The notes under the pieces were generated by a model, which did not search any database, had not been told where the DNA came from, and saw nothing but the letters and a program-made list of their open reading frames with translations. A stretch of DNA of 50,458 nucleotides from Pusillimonas sp. UBA6240 (lineage in GTDB: Bacteria > Pseudomonadota > Gammaproteobacteria > Burkholderiales > Burkholderiaceae_B). Shown piece by piece: positions 47,888 through 50,458 of this stretch. The position numbers and the translations under genes were made by a program. Position 1 is the first letter of the stretch, and the number at the start of each line of letters is the position of its first letter. The stretch spans positions 10,463 to 60,920 of the forward strand of contig DJWC01000157.1 of assembly GCA_002441445.1 (NCBI GenBank), given 5' to 3'.

Positions 47888-48517
47888 TCAGTTCTCTTTA
47901 ACGGTACGCAAACTGACCATGCGCTCGACATAACGGGCGATCATGTCGATTTCCAGGTTGACCAGGGCGCCCGCGCTGAGGTTCTTCAATGTGGTGACTT
48001 CCACGGTGTGGGGGATCAGGTTGATGCTGATTTCACAGCCGCTGGCGGTGTCGTTCACGCTGTTGACCGTCAGGCTGACGCCATTGACGGTGATGGAGCC
48101 TTTGTAGGCCAGGTAGCGGGACAGGGACTGGGGGATGGCGATGCGCAGTTCCCAGGACTCGCCGACGGGTTCGAAGCGGGTGACTTCCCCCAGGCCGTCC
48201 ACGTGGCCGGAGACCAGATGGCCGTCCAGGGAATCGCCCATGCGCAGGGCGTGTTCCAGGTTGACCTCGCCTTTTTCGTCGAGGCCCGCGGTGCGCTTCA
48301 GGCTTTCCCTGGATACGTCGACGCTGAAGGTGTCGGCCGTGCGAGCGACGACCGTCATGCATGCCCCCTGGATGGCGATGGAATCGCCCAGCTTGGTGGA
48401 GTCGCGCAGAAAACCCGGCGCTTCGATCATGAGCCGCAGGCCCGCGTCGCGGTCTCCCTTGCCATAGGGGCTGACTTTGATGATATTGCCGATGGCGCTG
48501 ACAATGCCTGTAAACAT
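47888..48517 (-). CDS. ribE: Riboflavin synthase, alpha subunit
   Basis: 209 aa from the ATG at 48517 (GGAAGGAAT just upstream). It begins MFTGIVSAIGNI, the hallmark of this enzyme, and has two homologous lumazine-binding halves: SIAIQGACMTV with DVSRESLKRTAGL, and ITVNGVSLTVNSV with INLIPHTVEVTTLKNL. It dismutates two 6,7-dimethyl-8-ribityllumazine molecules to riboflavin. The upstream frame is open for 83 more codons but carries no similarity. Gap to ribD 166 bp; no FMN riboswitch recognised. Confidence 0.96.
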   Translation of the reverse strand: MFTGIVSAIGNIIKVSPYGKGDRDAGLRLMIEAPGFLRDSTKLGDSIAIQGACMTVVARTADTFSVDVSRESLKRTAGLDEKGEVNLEHALRMGDSLDGHLVSGHVDGLGEVTRFEPVGESWELRIAIPQSLSRYLAYKGSITVNGVSLTVNSVNDTASGCEISINLIPHTVEVTTLKNLSAGALVNLEIDMIARYVERMVSLRTVKEN

Positions 48518-48683
48518 ATTCCTTCCTTTGGTGCTGCTTATTCGAGAGCCCGCCCCCCGGCTCCTTGCCGGCGGACGATGGCCATAGCCGGCCGGTTCCG
48601 CCATGGTAACCCACGGAGCCGGCAAGCCGCGAGCGGCGGGCCGATATTCCATGAGGCCGCCCGGCGCCGCGGATGCCGCTACG

Positions 48684-49811
48684 CTAGATCGAGCGCAGCA
48701 AGGCTTGCCAGCTCTCCATATTGCGCGCCCGCAGGCGCAAGTCCGGTGCGAGCGCCCGGGTTTCAATGAATTCGTAGCGCTGGGCCTGGGCCAGGCTTTG
48801 CAGGGGCTCCATCTGCAGCATGCCTATGCCCTGGCCCACCAGCATGGGGGCCATATAGACCAGCAATTCGTCCACGCAATGGGCCTGGAACAGGGCGCCG
48901 CTGAGCTTAGCGCCGGCCTCGACGTGCACTTCGTTGATGTCGTGCTCGGCCAGCCAGCGCATCATGCAGCGCAAGTCCACGCGGCCGCCATCGGGCGGCA
49001 GCTGCACGACCTGGACGTTCTTGTCGGCAAGCCGCCGCGTTTTCTCGACGTCGTGGCGGCAGGTGAAGATCCAGGCTTTCGTGCCGTCGAATATCCTGGC
49101 GGTTTCGTCGACCTGAAAACCGGTGTCGACGATGATCTTGATGGGCGGGCGATCAGTCTGCACATGCCTGACATTCATCTGTGGATCATCGCAACGCACT
49201 GTGCCCGAGCCGGTCAGTACCGCACAGCTGCGCGCGCGCCAGTGGTGGCCGTCGGCCCTGGCGGCGGGACCGGTGATCCATTGCGACTGACCATTGAGCA
49301 GGGCGATGCGGCCGTCCAGCGTCGCCGCGAGCTTCAGCCAGACCCAGGGCGTCTTGCGCGTCATGCGGGCGACGAAGCCCGGATTCAGCGCTAGCGCCTC
49401 TTCGGCGCAAAGGCCCATGTCGACGGCAATGCCGGCGGCGCGCAGTTTGGCGGAGCCTTGCCCGGCCACGAGCGGGTTGGGATCGCCCATGGCAATCACC
49501 ACACGAGCCGGCCGGGCGGCGATTAGGGCGTCGACGCAGGGAGGCGTGCGGCCATAGTGGCTGCAGGGCTCCAGCGTGACATAGATGGTGGAGCCGGCGA
49601 CGTCGCAAGACCGTTCGGCCGCCTGGCGCAGGGCCATGATTTCGGCGTGCGGGCCGCCCGCCTTTTGCGTGGCGCCCGAAGCCAGTAGGTGGCCGTCGCG
49701 CACGATCAGGCAGGCCACGCGGGGGTTGGGCGCCGTGATATACATGACGCTCTCGGCGAGCGACAGCGCCTGGCGCATCCATGCTTCATCGCCCGCGCGA
49801 ACGTCCGCCAT
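48684..49811 (-). CDS. ribD: Bifunctional riboflavin biosynthesis deaminase/reductase
   Basis: 375 aa from the ATG at 49811, which overlaps the nrdR stop as TGATG. The N-terminal deaminase domain has zinc ligands His55-Ala-Glu57 and Cys83/Cys92 in EPCSHYGRTPPC. The C-terminal reductase domain (about 150-370) has VWLKLAATLDGRIA, QWITGPAARADGHHWRA and the glycine/valine-rich HVEAGAKLSGAL. It catalyses the second and third steps of riboflavin synthesis. The order nrdR-ribD-ribE is common in beta- and gammaproteobacteria. Confidence 0.96.
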   Translation of the reverse strand: MADVRAGDEAWMRQALSLAESVMYITAPNPRVACLIVRDGHLLASGATQKAGGPHAEIMALRQAAERSCDVAGSTIYVTLEPCSHYGRTPPCVDALIAARPARVVIAMGDPNPLVAGQGSAKLRAAGIAVDMGLCAEEALALNPGFVARMTRKTPWVWLKLAATLDGRIALLNGQSQWITGPAARADGHHWRARSCAVLTGSGTVRCDDPQMNVRHVQTDRPPIKIIVDTGFQVDETARIFDGTKAWIFTCRHDVEKTRRLADKNVQVVQLPPDGGRVDLRCMMRWLAEHDINEVHVEAGAKLSGALFQAHCVDELLVYMAPMLVGQGIGMLQMEPLQSLAQAQRYEFIETRALAPDLRLRARNMESWQALLRSI

Positions 49812-50272
49812 CACGATTTGCCGGCCACCTGGATCTCGTCTATGGCCTTGACGAATTCGTCGATGCCTTCGAAGCTTTTATAGACGGATGCAAAGCGTAC
49901 ATAAGCCACTTGATCGAGTTTCTTGAGCTCGGCCATGACCAGTTCGCCTATATGGCCGGATTCCACTTCGCGCAAGCCGCTGGTAAGCAAAGACTCTTCG
50001 ATGCGCGCCACCGCGGCATCGACATCTTCGGTGCTGACGGGGCGCTTGCGCAAGGCCAGGTTCATGCTGCCCCGCAATTTGGAAGAGTCGAATTCGACCC
50101 GCGTACCGTTGCGCTTCACCACCGCGGGCATGTCCAGCTCGGCCCGCTCGTAGGTGGTGAAGCGGCGCCCACAGGACTGGCAGCGGCGCCGCCGCCGTAT
50201 GGTGTCGCCTTCCTCGGAAACGCGGGAATCGATGACCTGCGTATCCAGATTGTTGCAGAACGGGCATTTCAT
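49811..50272 (-). CDS. nrdR: Transcriptional repressor NrdR
   Basis: 153 aa from the ATG at 50272 (MKCPFCNNLDTQVIDSR). Zinc ribbon with Cys3/Cys6 and Cys31/Cys34 (CQSCGRRFTTYER), followed by an ATP-cone domain (about 46-136; VVKRNGTRVEFDSSKLRGSM). It represses ribonucleotide reductase genes in response to dATP/ATP. Length and start are standard. The frame is open upstream but overlaps the inter-gene hairpin. Confidence 0.97.
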   Translation of the reverse strand: MKCPFCNNLDTQVIDSRVSEEGDTIRRRRRCQSCGRRFTTYERAELDMPAVVKRNGTRVEFDSSKLRGSMNLALRKRPVSTEDVDAAVARIEESLLTSGLREVESGHIGELVMAELKKLDQVAYVRFASVYKSFEGIDEFVKAIDEIQVAGKS

Positions 50273-50293
50273 GGTGGTCGGCCCCTGGCATGC

Positions 50294-50313
50294 GGGCGGC
50301 CCCGAGGCCGCCC
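50294..50313 (-). other. GC-rich hairpin between glyA and nrdR
   Basis: Perfect stem GGGCGGCC-CCGA-GGCCGCCC directly after the glyA stop. There is no T-run, so it more likely affects mRNA stability or partial termination than acting as a strong terminator. Confidence 0.45.
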
Positions 50314-50318
50314 CGCTG

Positions 50319-50458
50319 TTAGCGGTAAACCGGCAAGCGCGCCGTGAGCTCGTCGACCCGGGCCCGCACATCGGCGATGGCCGCCTCGTTGCGCGGGTTG
50401 TCCAGCACGTCGGCGATCAGATTGCCGGTGAGCTCGGCCTCGGCTTCCTTGAAGCCGC
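50319..50458 (-). CDS. glyA: Serine hydroxymethyltransferase, C-terminal end, cut by window edge
   Basis: The minus strand encodes about 45 residues ending NPRNEAAIADVRARV then DELTARLPVYR and a TAA (50321-50319). GFKEAEAELTGNLIADVLDN and the RLPVYR ending are characteristic of bacterial GlyA, which interconverts serine and glycine with tetrahydrofolate. The catalytic part lies outside the window. The glyA-nrdR-ribD order supports the assignment. Confidence 0.93.
   Translation of the reverse strand, partial: GFKEAEAELTGNLIADVLDNPRNEAAIADVRARVDELTARLPVYR

Noticed and set aside
48518..48683. Possible FMN riboswitch before ribE
   Set aside because: The 166-bp gap is GC-rich, but the conserved RFN-element boxes are not present on the minus strand.
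47732..48769. Open frame of 345 codons on the plus strand opposite ribE
   Set aside because: The minus strand encodes riboflavin synthase with its MFTGIV start; the plus-strand translation is low-complexity and runs through the terminator region.
1..50458. CRISPR arrays, insertion sequences, phage genes
   Set aside because: No regularly spaced repeats with unique spacers, no transposase or integrase motifs and no phage structural genes were recognised.

Overview
The window looks like chromosomal DNA of a betaproteobacterium of the Alcaligenaceae (Bordetella/Achromobacter type). The evidence is a GTP-type pckG at one edge, the core order glyA-nrdR-ribD-ribE at the other edge, GC-rich coding sequence, and six Bug/TTT-type periplasmic solute receptors, a family greatly expanded in that group. 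No tools were run; names rest on motifs and context. Between the two core blocks lies about 47 kb of accessory catabolic genes that ends against the 3' end of a tRNA-Ser(GGA) gene.

Layout. (A) 1-676: start of pckG. (B) 779-5322: LysR regulator, 3-hydroxybutyrate dehydrogenase-like SDR, Bug receptor, acetoacetate decarboxylase-family protein and, convergent, a TauD-type dioxygenase. (C) 5530-10363, minus strand: a tightly overlapping operon of crotonase, split adenosylcobalamin acyl-CoA mutase (catalytic and B12 subunits), class III CoA-transferase and MeaB GTPase. It has the same functions as the E. coli Sbm operon, but with different protein families and an altered mutase active site. (D) 10738-18283: a small membrane-protein gene followed by a visibly lower-GC island of about 6.7 kb (XRE-cupin regulator, Bug receptor, DadA-like oxidase, amidohydrolase, CobW GTPase, NodB-like deacetylase). 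A 113-bp piece of the membrane-protein gene recurs on the far side of the island, next to a broken Mop-type molybdate-binding gene. (E) 18336-21399: LysR, divergent Bug receptor, esterase. (F) 21339-30439: lactonase, ADP-forming acyl-CoA synthetase and crotonase on the minus strand, with a divergent IclR regulator, two MmgE/PrpD enzymes and a Bug receptor. (G) 30505-47549, all plus strand: Bug receptor, amidase, MmgE/PrpD, NitT/TauT-type ABC transporter, SDR, hot-dog hydratase, class III CoA-transferase, ADP-forming acyl-CoA synthetase, second MmgE/PrpD, Bug receptor, GntR regulator, crotonase. (H) 47570-50458, minus strand: tRNA-Ser, ribE, ribD, nrdR, end of glyA.

How it fits together. Blocks B, F and G each pair periplasmic capture proteins with enzymes that activate and dehydrate or decarboxylate organic acids. 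Blocks F and G repeat one gene set (two MmgE/PrpD subtypes, an ADP-forming synthetase, a crotonase, Bug receptors, a local regulator), which suggests two related and apparently uncharacterised carboxylic-acid pathways. Candidate operators were found for the IclR (two similar 21-bp dyads), GntR (two TGCATGCAAA palindromes) and XRE-cupin (19-bp dyad filling a promoter spacer) regulators. The best leads for something new are block C, the paired MmgE/PrpD module, and the repeat-flanked island D.
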